This document shows positions 1 through 10,065 of a stretch of DNA of 64,000 bases, piece after piece. The stretch's first letter is position 1. Every line of letters begins with the position of its first letter. Source of the stretch: Candidatus Cloacimonadota bacterium (GTDB lineage: Bacteria > Cloacimonadota > Cloacimonadia > Cloacimonadales > Cloacimonadaceae); the NCBI GenBank assembly GCA_012728875.1, contig JAAYEF010000004.1:23100-87099 (forward strand), given 5' to 3'. Made by a program: the position numbers and the translations under genes. The notes under the pieces are model-generated. The model was not told where the DNA came from. It saw only the letters and a program-made list of their open reading frames with translations, and searched no databases.

Positions 1-2
1 CA

Positions 3-1613
3 ACAACATCATATAATACAACTCCCAGCGGCTCATACGCAGCGATACATCCCTATGGTATGAATGATGAAGAGGGTTGGATGATTACCCCGCCCATCGA
101 ACTACCCGACAACCCTTGCGAACTCAAATTCTGGCATTACAATTACTTCCCCACATGGTATGAATACAGCGGAGTTTGGGTTACCATCGGCGATCCGGAT
201 CCTGTGAACGGAAACTGGACGGAACTCTGGAATCCCGTATCAGTTACAGCTTCCTGGGAACAGGAAATTATCCTTCTTGACGACTATGCCAATGAGACTA
301 TTCATCTGGCGTTTGTATATGAAGGATATAATGCTCACGACTGGATAATTGACGACATCTGCGTGCAATTGCAACCCACCGAATTGTTGGCACCCATTCT
401 GGTTCTCCCTGCTGATAATGCGGAAAATATGCCCAAAACAGGTTTCAGTTTCACTTGGGAAAAGGACACTATGAGTGTGACCCAGGATTCCTACACGCTC
501 TATCTGTCCAAAAACCCCGCCACTCTGTTAAGCGATCACATCTATACAGGCATTTCCGGCACCAGCTTCAACCCCACCCAAGCCCCCAGTCCAGTTAGCT
601 TTGCCTACGAGGAAGATTGGTATTGGACTATTGGTGCGGTTAAAGCAGGTCATAACGAAGAAATCGCAACCCACCGCAAATTCACCATCCAAATCGATCC
701 CACCATCCTTGAAGAAGACCTGCCCTGGTGCGACGGTTTTGAAAGCTACGATGATTTTGCCATTTTCTTCTCTCCATGGACAAATGTCGACGTTGATCAG
801 AGCGAGACTTATGGCATGAATGGAATCGATTGGCTCAATGAATATCAGCCACAGGCTTTCATAATCTACAATCCTTCCGAAACAACGCCAGCTCTTACCA
901 GCCTTGATGCTTATGAAGGAGACAAGATGGCTGCCTGCTTCGCGGCTGTAATGCCTGCTGATGGAGGAAACGGCCCCAACAACGACTGGCTCATTACTCC
1001 TCCCATCGAAGGCGTTAACGGATTGACAGCAAGCTTCTGGGCAAGGTCCTATACAGACGAATATGGTTTGGAGCGCTTCAGAGTTGGAGTTTCCACCAGC
1101 GGAACGAATCCTTCAAACTTCACCATCATCAGTGAAGGATCTTACATCGAGGCCCCGGATGAATGGACTGAGTACATCTTCCCGCTTCAATACCCTGGTC
1201 AAATCATCCATGTGGGAATCCAGTGCATTAGCTCCGATGCCTTCTTCCTGTTGGTGGATAAGTTCTGCCTCTACAAGGAAGACTCAGGTTTGAATGCACC
1301 GGAAATAAGCATTGATTTGGATGAAGGTTATCCCACCATTACCTGGCCCGCCGTGGCTGGAGCCACTGCTTATAAAGTGTACGGTTCGGCTGACCCTTAT
1401 GTAGCGGATCCCTGGACTCTGCTGACCAGCCCTACAACTCCGGATACCGGATTCACATATACCGGCACCGCTGCATACCATTTCTTCAAGGTGACCGCCG
1501 TAGCTCCGGACGACAAGGGATTGGCTGCACCTGCCAGAAAACCTGGACCCAAGCTGCCAACGCAAAAAAGAACAACTGCTGAAATCCCTCAGTATAAAAC
1601 CCGCAACAAATAA
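3..1613 (+). CDS. Secreted modular protein (choice-of-anchor J / FN3-like), 5' end missing
   Basis: The reading frame is open to the left edge, so the N-terminus and any signal peptide lie outside the window; about 536 codons remain. Two lectin-like choice-of-anchor J modules are visible (about nt 20-375 and 720-1290), recognised by W-I/M-I-T-P-P-I and by closing I-D-D-I or D-K-F strands. A fibronectin-like module separates them (about 390-690) and a second closes the protein (about 1297-1500). Such modules form extracellular beta-sandwiches in surface or secreted proteins. The last module carries a YGSxDPY motif that recurs at the end of the next gene. The tail is basic and has no FlgD-like sorting domain. 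A strong terminator follows 20 bases after the stop. Substrate or partner cannot be told; adhesion or glycan binding is only a guess. Confidence 0.85.
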   Translation, partial: TTSYNTTPSGSYAAIHPYGMNDEEGWMITPPIELPDNPCELKFWHYNYFPTWYEYSGVWVTIGDPDPVNGNWTELWNPVSVTASWEQEIILLDDYANETIHLAFVYEGYNAHDWIIDDICVQLQPTELLAPILVLPADNAENMPKTGFSFTWEKDTMSVTQDSYTLYLSKNPATLLSDHIYTGISGTSFNPTQAPSPVSFAYEEDWYWTIGAVKAGHNEEIATHRKFTIQIDPTILEEDLPWCDGFESYDDFAIFFSPWTNVDVDQSETYGMNGIDWLNEYQPQAFIIYNPSETTPALTSLDAYEGDKMAACFAAVMPADGGNGPNNDWLITPPIEGVNGLTASFWARSYTDEYGLERFRVGVSTSGTNPSNFTIISEGSYIEAPDEWTEYIFPLQYPGQIIHVGIQCISSDAFFLLVDKFCLYKEDSGLNAPEISIDLDEGYPTITWPAVAGATAYKVYGSADPYVADPWTLLTSPTTPDTGFTYTGTAAYHFFKVTAVAPDDKGLAAPARKPGPKLPTQKRTTAEIPQYKTRNK

Positions 1614-1634
1614 GCTTAGGCTAAAATAAGCATG

Positions 1635-1662
1635 CCCCCGGCATCTCGTCGGGGGTTTTTTT
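1635..1662 (+). terminator. Rho-independent terminator
   Basis: A six-base-pair GC stem (CCCCCG at 1635-1640, CGGGGG at 1650-1655) is followed directly by seven T. It ends the transcript of the secreted protein that stops at 1613. Confidence 0.9.
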
Positions 1663-2452
1663 GTTGCAAATTCTCGCCGATCTTGCGGACAACCTGGTTT
1701 TCCAGAGGAATCCGGCTTCGCCCTTGGCCCCAGCCCATGTCTTTCTCCTGTAATCTTCATGAGACTCCCCAAAAAAAATGGGGAGGCTCACGAGGAAGAA
1801 CGCAAAGGCTTTCGAGCGGGGGTCAAGGAAGAGGGCAAGTAAAACAAAGCAGTTGGGTTTTATATAGCTTTGGCGAATATGAAAATACAGCACTCAAAGC
1901 CCAAAAACGGCGCCGAATCTTGACTGCGGCAAATACTTCAGGGCTCACTTTTTTTGCTTGACAGAAATTCTCGACTTTCAATTATATGCATCGAATGAAT
2001 GCAGTAGTTCTCTCATGAGCCTATCTATTTATAATTCATTGGCTTAAGAACTGCTCAAACTCATAATTGCCCCTTCAGCTGGTGCGGGTGCGCCGAAGGA
2101 GAAATGTCAATGAGACCAAAAGCGACAGATTTCGTTTTTACTCTTGGTGCCCAAAAAGCCCCGGGGAGAAATCCACGCAAAAGCGCCTGCATTTTCCACA
2201 ATTTTACACCCCTTTTTCAACCTCCACAAAAAAGTACGCGCATTGCCGCCTGTGGCGTTTTGCCAAACATCATCGCACATGAAACACGCAGACCACGTCC
2301 AAGCTCAATCCGCGCCTTTTTTCCAAAAATCTCAACCCTCAAAATCAAACCGGGGCTCGTAACCGCCAAAAGGGAGAACCAAACAAGCTGAAAGCAGCCC
2401 CACATTAAAAAACAATTCTTCACCCACCTCTTTAAAACAAGGAGAGATATTT
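1663..2452. other. Long intergenic region ahead of the giant secreted protein
   Basis: About 790 bases with no convincing gene; the short open frames on both strands lack ribosome sites and recognisable sequence. It holds an imperfect hairpin with an A-rich loop (arms 1755-1770 and 1780-1798), a promoter-like pair (1958-1987) and a stem-loop with arms CCTTC (2072-2076) and GAAGG (2095-2099). If the promoter is real, the giant gene has an untranslated leader of more than 400 bases. Confidence 0.6.
1958..1987 (+). promoter_or_regulatory. Candidate sigma-70-type promoter
   Basis: TTGACA at 1958-1963 is followed after 18 bases by TTATAT at 1982-1987. It points toward the 2,382-residue protein gene, about 460 bases downstream. 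The -35 box is exact and the -10 box imperfect. Confidence 0.4.
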
Positions 2453-5400
2453 ATGAAGAAACAATATGCTCTGCCTGCGCTGTTGGCACTACTGTTTGTA
2501 ATGCTATTCAGCGCGGCCTTTGCCGATACGGTCTCAATCGGGTCAGGAACAGCTACAACGTCCTACTTCCCGCTTTACGGCTCCTACGGCTACAACTACA
2601 CTCAGCAAATCTTTACCCAAGCCCAGATCAATGCCTCCGGAAACATTACCAAAATCCGTTTCTATTATGTGTCTGGAGACATCTCCAAATCCAAAGACTG
2701 GGTTATTTATATGGGTCATACGGATAAAACCACATTTGCCAGCACCACCGATTGGGTGCCCTTGGCAAACCTGACCCAGGTCTTTGCAGGCGATGTGACC
2801 AATATGGTTCCTGCCGCCAATAACTGGATGGAAATCACCCTGACCACCCCCTTCAACTATAACAACACAGACAACCTCGTGATTGCCGTGGATGAAAATA
2901 CACCCAGTTGGGCTACAATGAGCTGGGGAGCTTTCACCAGCGGGGCCAACACGGGAATATATTATTATAGTGATAGCGTCAACCCTGATCCCGCCAGCCC
3001 TCCCACAGCCACCAACAGAGTGGCGCTCATCAACCGCATCCAGCTTGTTTTTCCAAACAGCAGCGCCCCCTTGGCACCGACTCTCTCGGAACCCGCCAAT
3101 GGTGGCTGGGCTTTGACGGATGCAGTTCTGAAATGGCAACCCACGCTCGGTGCGGGAGACGCCTCTGCCTATGACGTCTATTTTGGCACCTCCTCCAATC
3201 CGCCGCTGGTGAGCAGCAACCAAACCGCCAATTACTACACCCCCACTTTGGCAGCAAACCAAAAATACTATTGGAAAGTGGTGGCAAAGAATGAGATTGG
3301 CGATTCCCCCGCTTCGGATATCTGGAGCTTCAATACTCCCGGGGCCAACAACCTCGTGGAGAGCTTTGAAGAGACCACCTTCCCGCCTCCGGGATGGGCG
3401 AATCCGGGCACCTGGAGCCGCAGCACTACTTACAAAGTACATGGCACTGCCGGCGCTTACAAATATGGCAGCTCCAGTACCCAATACATCCTTTCCACCC
3501 CCAGGCTCACGATTACCAACGACAGCGCTCTGAACTTCTGGTCTTATGTGACCACAGCCACCGGAACCCTGCAAGTGGTGTATTCTGATGACAGAGTCAC
3601 CTGGACCCAAGTGGGCGCAGATATCACCCATGCCGCTGCCAGCGCTTGGTACAACAACAACGTTGACCTCAGTTCCCTGGCTGGCAACAACTACTATCTG
3701 GGCATCCGCACCGGATTGCAAGCCGTAAGCTTCTATATTGACATGGTGATCGGACCGGAAATCACTCCGGAAGCTCCGGGTGCACCCACAGCCAGTCTGC
3801 CCGCAGATAGTGCCACCGCCCAGAGCATCACCCCCACCTTCACTTGGACAGCCCCCACAACTGGTGGCGTACCCACCGGTTACAGGCTCTATCTGGATAC
3901 TGTTGACGGCTCCACCCTCTTTGCCAACAACATCACCGGGCTCAGCTACACTCCCACCACGCTCTTGGATTATGAGACCACCTACTATTGGAAAGTGGCT
4001 GCATTCAACGCCATGGGAGAAGGTCCTGCCACCACGGTGCGCAGCTTCACCACCAGAGACGACCCCACCATCTATACCCTGCCTTGGACGGAGGATTTTG
4101 AAGGCAGCACCTTCCCGCCCACAAACTGGGCAAGGCTTACCGGGCTCTACCCTTCTGAAACGCCTACAGCCTATGCAGGCGGTTGGGCGTCTGGAAACTT
4201 TGCCAACATAACCAGCCCAGCCAACAAATCCGCCCGCCTCAATATTTGGAGCACCTCTACAAAATACTGGCTGGTCACCCCGCCCGTAGCCATCCCCACC
4301 GGTGCTTATGATCTCAAGTTTGATCTGGCACTCACCACTTATAACAGCCCCACCCCCGTGGATCCTACCCAGCAATTGGACGACAAATTCATCGTGCTCA
4401 TCAGCGATAACTCGATGATGACCAATGCCACCGTCCTGCGCCAGTGGGATAACGCCGGGTCCCCTTATGTATATAACGAGATTGCCTATTTGGGCGAGAC
4501 CCAGATCATCGATCTCAGCGCCTATGCCGGCACCAAATACATCGCCTTCTACGGTGAATCAACCGTTGCAGGTGGCGATGTTCATATGTGTGTGGATAAC
4601 GTCACCGTGCGCGAAACCCCTGCCCTGCCCATCTTCAGCTATAGCCCGGACGCTCTGAATTTTGGCACCTTGCTGCAGAACAATCCCAGCGCTTGGCAAA
4701 ACGTGACCGTCACCAATGATGGCGCCGGAATCATCAACCTCAACGCAGGCAATGTGAGCGTCATCGGCACCCATGCCAGTATGTTTGCAGTTGATACCAG
4801 CAACCTGCCGGCTGCCCTGGGAACCGGACAGAGCGTCACCATTCCCGTGCGCGCCACCCTCACTGCCGAAGGAACCGTCTCCGCCACCATGCGCATGGCT
4901 TTTGGCGGCACCAACTACGACGTGGCACTTTCCGCCGTTGGCATGCCCGCCGGAACCGTGATCATCGGTAATGGCGTTGCCAACCTGAGCATGCCAGTAA
5001 ACCCCTACTATGGATACAGCTATGCCCAGAGTATCTACCGCCAGGAAGATATAGATATGGCAGACAAGCGCATCGAAAAGATATCCTACTACTGGAATGG
5101 TCTGGGCGTTGGCACCAATAGCAACCAATGGGTTGTTTATATGGGACACACCGATCTCAATACCTTCGGCAGCACCTCTGATTGGATTCCTCTCAGCGGA
5201 CTGACCCAGGTCTATTCCGGCACGCCCACCATCCCTGCCACCGCTGGCTGGATCACCATCACTCTCTCCAATCCCTTCCAATATAACAACACCCAAAACC
5301 TGGTGATTGCTGTTGATGAGAACAAAGCTGGCTACGATGGTAGCAGCCAATTCTTCTATAGCACCAACACCACTGGCGAAAACCGCAGTATCCGTGCCTA

Positions 5401-8400
5401 TAGCGATACCTATAATCCGGATCCTGCCAATCCGCCTACGAGTGCCTCGCAAACTACTGTTGCCGGCTATCCCAATATCATGATGATTTTGGGTGACCTG
5501 CCCACAGCCCCCATCTTCAGCTATTCCCCTGCAGCACTGGATTTTGGTTTGATGGCACAGAACGTCCCCACAGCATGGCAAAACGTGACGGTCTCCAACA
5601 CCGGAGCCGGAACGCTTAACCTGGCAGCAGCCAATATCAGCTTTGTGGGCACTGATGCCAGCATGTTTGAGTTTAACAACGTGAACCTGCCCGCAACCCT
5701 GGCAGCAGGCCAGAGCGTAATCATCCCCGTGCGCGCCACCATCACTGTGGAAGGTGCCATCTCCGCCACCATGCGCATGGTGTACGGCGGCGCCAACTAC
5801 GACGTGGCCCTCACTGCCCAGGGCTTGCCCACCGGAACTGTGATCATCGGTGAAGGTGTGCTCACCCAAGCCAAACCCTTTGGCACCACCTGGGGCTATG
5901 AGCGTTCCGCCGCTCTTTACACTGCGGAACAGGTCGGCTTGATTGGTCTGGTGGATAGCGCTGCCTGGTATTGCAATACCACCAGTACCACTTCCATCCC
6001 CTACAAGGTCTATGCCGGCACCACCCCCGCATCTGCCCTCACAGCTCAATCCTGGGATAATCTCAAATCAACCCTGACCTTGGTCAAGGAAGGCACCCAC
6101 GTCTTCAGCAGCACCGGCTGGCACACCTTTGAATTTGACACCCCCATCATGTATGGCGGTGGCAACCTCATCGTGGCTGTGGAAACCAACTACGGCGGCT
6201 CTGGCGGCGGCAGCGGACATCAATTCCGTTATACCACCGGTGCCACAGGTTCCCACATGTATTGGAACGTGGATACCACTCCTCCCACCACTACAGTGGG
6301 TACCCTCAACACATCACGTCCCAACATCATGCTGCATATCGAGGAACCTCCCGAAGGCGAACCCGCAGCACCCGTCATGACCTATCCTGCTGACAGAGCC
6401 ACCGGGCTGCCTGTCAACGGATTCAACCTCACCTGGAATGCTGACCTCGTTAATGGCGGCATCCCTGAATACTATGCTGTATTTATGTCTCAGGACGAAG
6501 AAGCCATCTTTGACGATTATTTCTTCGAGACTGAAAACACCTATTTCAACCCCGTCGTGGAAGGTGAAATGGAGCTTGGCTATCTGGAAACCTGGTATTG
6601 GTATGTACAGGCGATCAACGCCTATGGTGATGTGCTGGCAGATGAAATCTTCAGCTTCACCACTGAAACCGATCCTCGCATCCTCAGCCTGCCTCATGCC
6701 CAGAACTTCGACGGTGTGACCACTCCGAACTTCCCCAGAGCCTGGACACCGGTAAAATCTTACAGTTCCTCATCGCTCACCACCTCCAGCACCTACTCTC
6801 ACACCCCCTCAAATTCCGTGTATATGTACAACTATACCACCACGGAGACAATGAGACTGGTTACACCTGAAATATTGGTACCGATGAACAGCATCAAACT
6901 CAGCTTCCAACTGCGTGCAACTGGCACAACAAACTACAGCCTGAAAGTGGGAACGGTGAGCTCTCCCGATGCCAGTGGCGTTTTCACCGAAATCGCTACC
7001 ATCACCCCCACGGTATCTGCTGCGTTTGAATCCCACAATGTTTCCTTTGTGGATTATACCGGCACAGATAGATACATCGCCTTCCAACACGGTACAGGAG
7101 CAACCTATCAGAGCATGTATCTGGATACCGTTCTCCTTGAACAGTTGGCTCCCACAGATATGGCTGCCACCACCCTCAGCGCACCCGGATACGGCGTGGC
7201 TGGCACCCCCTTCACATTTGAAGTGGGCGTGTATAACAATGGAACCCAACCCGCAGCCAACTATACGATCAACCTCAAATCTGACAACACCGTCCTGGCC
7301 AGCCGCGTCATCACCGCAGCTTTGGCAGCGGATGCCAGCACTGTGCACGAGATTGAATGGACCCCCACCTTGGGTGGAAACTATCAGATCCATGCCGAAG
7401 TGGTTGCCACAGGCGACGCCAATAGTGCCAACAATAGCACCGGCATCAAAAACGTGCTTGTGTTTGATAGCTCCATGTCCATGCTCTCCGTGGGCGATGA
7501 AGATAGCACGCTATCCTCAAACAACCTGCCCCTGAACTTCTGGTACAAGAGCAGCCTCACTGAAGTGCTGTATTATCCTGAAGAACTGCATCTGCTTTCC
7601 GGTGATATCTCTGCCCTCATCCTCACCAATAACTTCGTCAGCACCACTGCGCTGAACAAGCCTGTGCAGATCTATATGGCAGAGACAGAAGCGGAAGACC
7701 TCAGTGAAGGTTGGCTGGAAGATGAATTTGTGGAAGTCTTCAACGGCAACGTGGATTTCCCCGCAGGCGTAAATCAAATCGTCATCCCGCTCACCACTCC
7801 CTTCGAGTATAACGGCGGTACTTTGGCGGTGCGTTATTTACGCCCCATGGATACCCAATACTACTTGTCAACAGACAGATTCTTCTACACCAACACCCCG
7901 GATTATCCCAACCGCAGCCGCTATATCCAAAGCGACACCGTGGAATATGATCCCGAAGAAAATCCTGAAGCTGCTGGCACCCTGGTTGCCTGGCTGCCCA
8001 ATACCACCTTCGTGGTGAATGACGCCGATTTGCAGCCTCATGCCATGCTGGAAGGCTATGTGCGTGACGCGGCAAACAACCCCATCCCCGAAGCAACCGT
8101 GACCCTCACAGACGAACGTTATGGCACCACCACAGACGCAAATGGCTATTACAGCTTCACGTTCTGGGAAGTGCACAACGTTACTGCCACAGCTTCCAAA
8201 CCCACCTACTATTCACAAACCGTCACCGATATCGAGCTGCTGGTTGGTCAACCCGTCACCCAAAACTTCACCCTGCAGGCAATGCCCCGCGTCACCGTCT
8301 CCGGTATCGTGAATACAAACGATATCCCCGGCGGCGTAGTGGGAGCCAAAATCACCCTGCATGGCGAGGAAAACCACACGGTATATTCCACCGCCAACGG

Positions 8401-9601
8401 TGCTTTCACCATCCCGAACGTGTTGGGCAATACCACTGGTATTCCCTACACCATCACCGTCACCTATGCCGGCTACGATTCCTACAGCGGCAGCACCACA
8501 GTTTATGGTGCCCCAGTGAACCTGGGTACCATCACCCTCATTGAAAAACTGTGGACTGCTTACAACCTCGTGGCAGAGCATCACACCAACGGTGCCGCTC
8601 TCACCTGGGACGCCGCCGAAGAACCTGACTATTTCTTCTGGGATTTCGAAGAAGACAATGGCGGTTGGGAAAGCGGTGGCTATGGCGACTGGGAATGGGC
8701 AAACACCTATCCCAGCGGTGGAACCTTCAACTGGACAGAGTATGCTGACTCTTGCGTGCCCCCCACAGCCGCCCATTCCGGAACCGGACTCTGGGGCACC
8801 AAGCTCTACACAAACTATTCAAACTCTGGAACCTGGAGCTACCTGACTAAAACTGTCGATCTCAACGGACTCGATAATCCCCAGCTTCGTTTCTGGAGAT
8901 GGAACAACCTTTATGGCGATTTCGACTACTACCAGGTGCAGGTAAATGGCACGATGGTATTCGAAGAGAAGATAACAAACAATGCCTGGGCAGAGAAGGT
9001 CGTGAACCTCAGCGCCTATGCAAACCAGGAAGTCACCATCAGATTTGCCGCTTATGCCACCACAGTGGTCGCCTATGGCGGTCTTTATATCGATGATGTC
9101 TATATTGGCCAGCCTCCTAGAGCCGGAGCAAAATCCGCTGAAGGACGCAGCCTGCAAAACTACAGCGTCTATCGTATGCTGGCAGCGGATCAGGCTACTC
9201 CTGAAAACTGGACACTGCTCCAAAGCGGTGTCACAAACACCAACTACTTGGATACCGGCTTTGCCTCCCTGCCCGGCGGAAAATACAAATGGGCGGTGAG
9301 AGCAAACTATAGCGGCGGACATCTCTCTCCCGCGGTGATTTCCAACCAGTTGGGAATTGTGTTCACTCCTCAAAACGTGGTGCCCACAGTGCTGGGTAAC
9401 AATGTCACCCTGAACTGGGCGGCTGATGCCGGCGCAAGCTACTACACCATCTACGGTTCAGACGATCCTTACGCAATCACATGGACCCTGGTGGGATACA
9501 GCGCCACAAACAGCTTCGTGTTCAACGCCACAAATGTGCCCTACAAATTCTTCAAAATCAGTGCCAGCGACGGCGTGATGCCCGTAGGCAGAAACAAATA
9601 A
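2453..9601 (+). CDS. Giant secreted modular surface protein (2,382 aa)
   Basis: The start follows AGGAGA and opens a clear signal peptide (residues 1-24, ending A-F-A). The rest is a chain of extracellular beta modules. Four related modules of one kind, marked by Y-M-G-H-T-D or equivalent and N-L-V-I-A-V-D-E-N, lie at about residues 25-200, 832-1016, 1128-1299 and 1680-1860. Two near-identical F-S-Y-S-P units lie at about 725-832 and 1019-1128. Four choice-of-anchor J-like modules lie at about 300-440, 543-720, 1413-1565 and 2060-2219. FN3-like modules sit between them; a CARDB-like module is at about 1566-1670 and two carboxypeptidase-regulatory-like repeats at about 1864-2030. The C-terminus is an FN3-like domain with YGSDDPY, like the gene upstream, and is not a FlgD-like sorting domain. 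No catalytic motif was seen. It is probably a cell-surface or secreted binding or structural protein; the export route is unknown. Confidence 0.9.
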   Translation: MKKQYALPALLALLFVMLFSAAFADTVSIGSGTATTSYFPLYGSYGYNYTQQIFTQAQINASGNITKIRFYYVSGDISKSKDWVIYMGHTDKTTFASTTDWVPLANLTQVFAGDVTNMVPAANNWMEITLTTPFNYNNTDNLVIAVDENTPSWATMSWGAFTSGANTGIYYYSDSVNPDPASPPTATNRVALINRIQLVFPNSSAPLAPTLSEPANGGWALTDAVLKWQPTLGAGDASAYDVYFGTSSNPPLVSSNQTANYYTPTLAANQKYYWKVVAKNEIGDSPASDIWSFNTPGANNLVESFEETTFPPPGWANPGTWSRSTTYKVHGTAGAYKYGSSSTQYILSTPRLTITNDSALNFWSYVTTATGTLQVVYSDDRVTWTQVGADITHAAASAWYNNNVDLSSLAGNNYYLGIRTGLQAVSFYIDMVIGPEITPEAPGAPTASLPADSATAQSITPTFTWTAPTTGGVPTGYRLYLDTVDGSTLFANNITGLSYTPTTLLDYETTYYWKVAAFNAMGEGPATTVRSFTTRDDPTIYTLPWTEDFEGSTFPPTNWARLTGLYPSETPTAYAGGWASGNFANITSPANKSARLNIWSTSTKYWLVTPPVAIPTGAYDLKFDLALTTYNSPTPVDPTQQLDDKFIVLISDNSMMTNATVLRQWDNAGSPYVYNEIAYLGETQIIDLSAYAGTKYIAFYGESTVAGGDVHMCVDNVTVRETPALPIFSYSPDALNFGTLLQNNPSAWQNVTVTNDGAGIINLNAGNVSVIGTHASMFAVDTSNLPAALGTGQSVTIPVRATLTAEGTVSATMRMAFGGTNYDVALSAVGMPAGTVIIGNGVANLSMPVNPYYGYSYAQSIYRQEDIDMADKRIEKISYYWNGLGVGTNSNQWVVYMGHTDLNTFGSTSDWIPLSGLTQVYSGTPTIPATAGWITITLSNPFQYNNTQNLVIAVDENKAGYDGSSQFFYSTNTTGENRSIRAYSDTYNPDPANPPTSASQTTVAGYPNIMMILGDLPTAPIFSYSPAALDFGLMAQNVPTAWQNVTVSNTGAGTLNLAAANISFVGTDASMFEFNNVNLPATLAAGQSVIIPVRATITVEGAISATMRMVYGGANYDVALTAQGLPTGTVIIGEGVLTQAKPFGTTWGYERSAALYTAEQVGLIGLVDSAAWYCNTTSTTSIPYKVYAGTTPASALTAQSWDNLKSTLTLVKEGTHVFSSTGWHTFEFDTPIMYGGGNLIVAVETNYGGSGGGSGHQFRYTTGATGSHMYWNVDTTPPTTTVGTLNTSRPNIMLHIEEPPEGEPAAPVMTYPADRATGLPVNGFNLTWNADLVNGGIPEYYAVFMSQDEEAIFDDYFFETENTYFNPVVEGEMELGYLETWYWYVQAINAYGDVLADEIFSFTTETDPRILSLPHAQNFDGVTTPNFPRAWTPVKSYSSSSLTTSSTYSHTPSNSVYMYNYTTTETMRLVTPEILVPMNSIKLSFQLRATGTTNYSLKVGTVSSPDASGVFTEIATITPTVSAAFESHNVSFVDYTGTDRYIAFQHGTGATYQSMYLDTVLLEQLAPTDMAATTLSAPGYGVAGTPFTFEVGVYNNGTQPAANYTINLKSDNTVLASRVITAALAADASTVHEIEWTPTLGGNYQIHAEVVATGDANSANNSTGIKNVLVFDSSMSMLSVGDEDSTLSSNNLPLNFWYKSSLTEVLYYPEELHLLSGDISALILTNNFVSTTALNKPVQIYMAETEAEDLSEGWLEDEFVEVFNGNVDFPAGVNQIVIPLTTPFEYNGGTLAVRYLRPMDTQYYLSTDRFFYTNTPDYPNRSRYIQSDTVEYDPEENPEAAGTLVAWLPNTTFVVNDADLQPHAMLEGYVRDAANNPIPEATVTLTDERYGTTTDANGYYSFTFWEVHNVTATASKPTYYSQTVTDIELLVGQPVTQNFTLQAMPRVTVSGIVNTNDIPGGVVGAKITLHGEENHTVYSTANGAFTIPNVLGNTTGIPYTITVTYAGYDSYSGSTTVYGAPVNLGTITLIEKLWTAYNLVAEHHTNGAALTWDAAEEPDYFFWDFEEDNGGWESGGYGDWEWANTYPSGGTFNWTEYADSCVPPTAAHSGTGLWGTKLYTNYSNSGTWSYLTKTVDLNGLDNPQLRFWRWNNLYGDFDYYQVQVNGTMVFEEKITNNAWAEKVVNLSAYANQEVTIRFAAYATTVVAYGGLYIDDVYIGQPPRAGAKSAEGRSLQNYSVYRMLAADQATPENWTLLQSGVTNTNYLDTGFASLPGGKYKWAVRANYSGGHLSPAVISNQLGIVFTPQNVVPTVLGNNVTLNWAADAGASYYTIYGSDDPYAITWTLVGYSATNSFVFNATNVPYKFFKISASDGVMPVGRNK

Positions 9602-9645
9602 CCTTGGTGAGGGGAGCCTTTTGGCTTCCGTAGCCGAATAAACAT

Positions 9646-9675
9646 GGGCGGGACCTTGTGTCCCGCCTTTTTTTT
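9646..9675 (+). terminator. Rho-independent terminator
   Basis: GGCGGGAC (9647-9654) pairs perfectly with GTCCCGCC (9660-9667) across a five-base loop, and eight T follow. It ends the giant-protein transcript. Confidence 0.92.
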
Positions 9676-9727
9676 GTTGAATGGAGTGGGGATACACAGG
9701 ATGGGAAGGATGAAAAGGGGATTTGAC

Positions 9728-9760
9728 GTTTTAGGGTTTTAGCGTTTTAGGGTTTTAGCG
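9728..9760. repeat. TTTTAGCG-type short tandem repeat, cluster 1
   Basis: Successive octamers read GTTTTAGG and GTTTTAGC in alternation. The same word family reappears at about 10030-10065 and 27210-27240, always in noncoding DNA. Confidence 0.7.
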
Positions 9761-9798
9761 TGTCCCAAGTCTCCAGGTCACTTCCGGGGGTGAAGACT

Positions 9799-9852
9799 GG
9801 TGAATTTGTGAATTTAGAGAATTATTGAATTTATCAATTCTCCAAATTCACC
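9799..9852. repeat. Imperfect inverted repeat
   Basis: The outer arms GGTGAATTT (9799-9807) and AAATTCACC (9844-9852) are perfect complements. Inner arms GAGAATT (9817-9823) and AATTCTC (9836-9842) also pair. No T-run follows on either side, so it is not an ordinary terminator. Confidence 0.65.
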
Positions 9853-10029
9853 GATTTCTCTTATCCCAGTCCGGAAATATGAAATACTTGGTAATTGACT
9901 GACGATATTCCTCGAATCAAAAAATCCCCTTGGGTTTGATATCGAAATGGACTGGATTTCTCCCTGCTGTCGAAATGACGGAGTGGTGCGGGTTTGGGCG
10001 TGTTTGTAACAGGCTTTCGTGTTACACAA

Positions 10030-10065
10030 AGGTTTTAGGGTTTTAACGTTTTAGCGATTTAGCGT
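10030..10065. repeat. TTTTAGCG-type short tandem repeat, cluster 2
   Basis: Octamers GTTTTAGG, GTTTTAAC and GTTTTAGC are followed by GATTTAGCGTATCTC. As at 27.2 kb, the cluster is followed by CACCTTGTC and then by an AATCTGCGT-like tail. Confidence 0.65.

Noticed and set aside
2543..4375. 610-codon minus-strand open frame inside the giant protein gene
   Set aside because: Gly/Ser/Cys-rich composition typical of an antisense frame over a Thr/Asn/Pro-rich coding sequence; no start signals.
9728..10065. TTTTAGCG arrays considered as a CRISPR array
   Set aside because: Units are octamers without unique spacers, and no cas gene is in the window.
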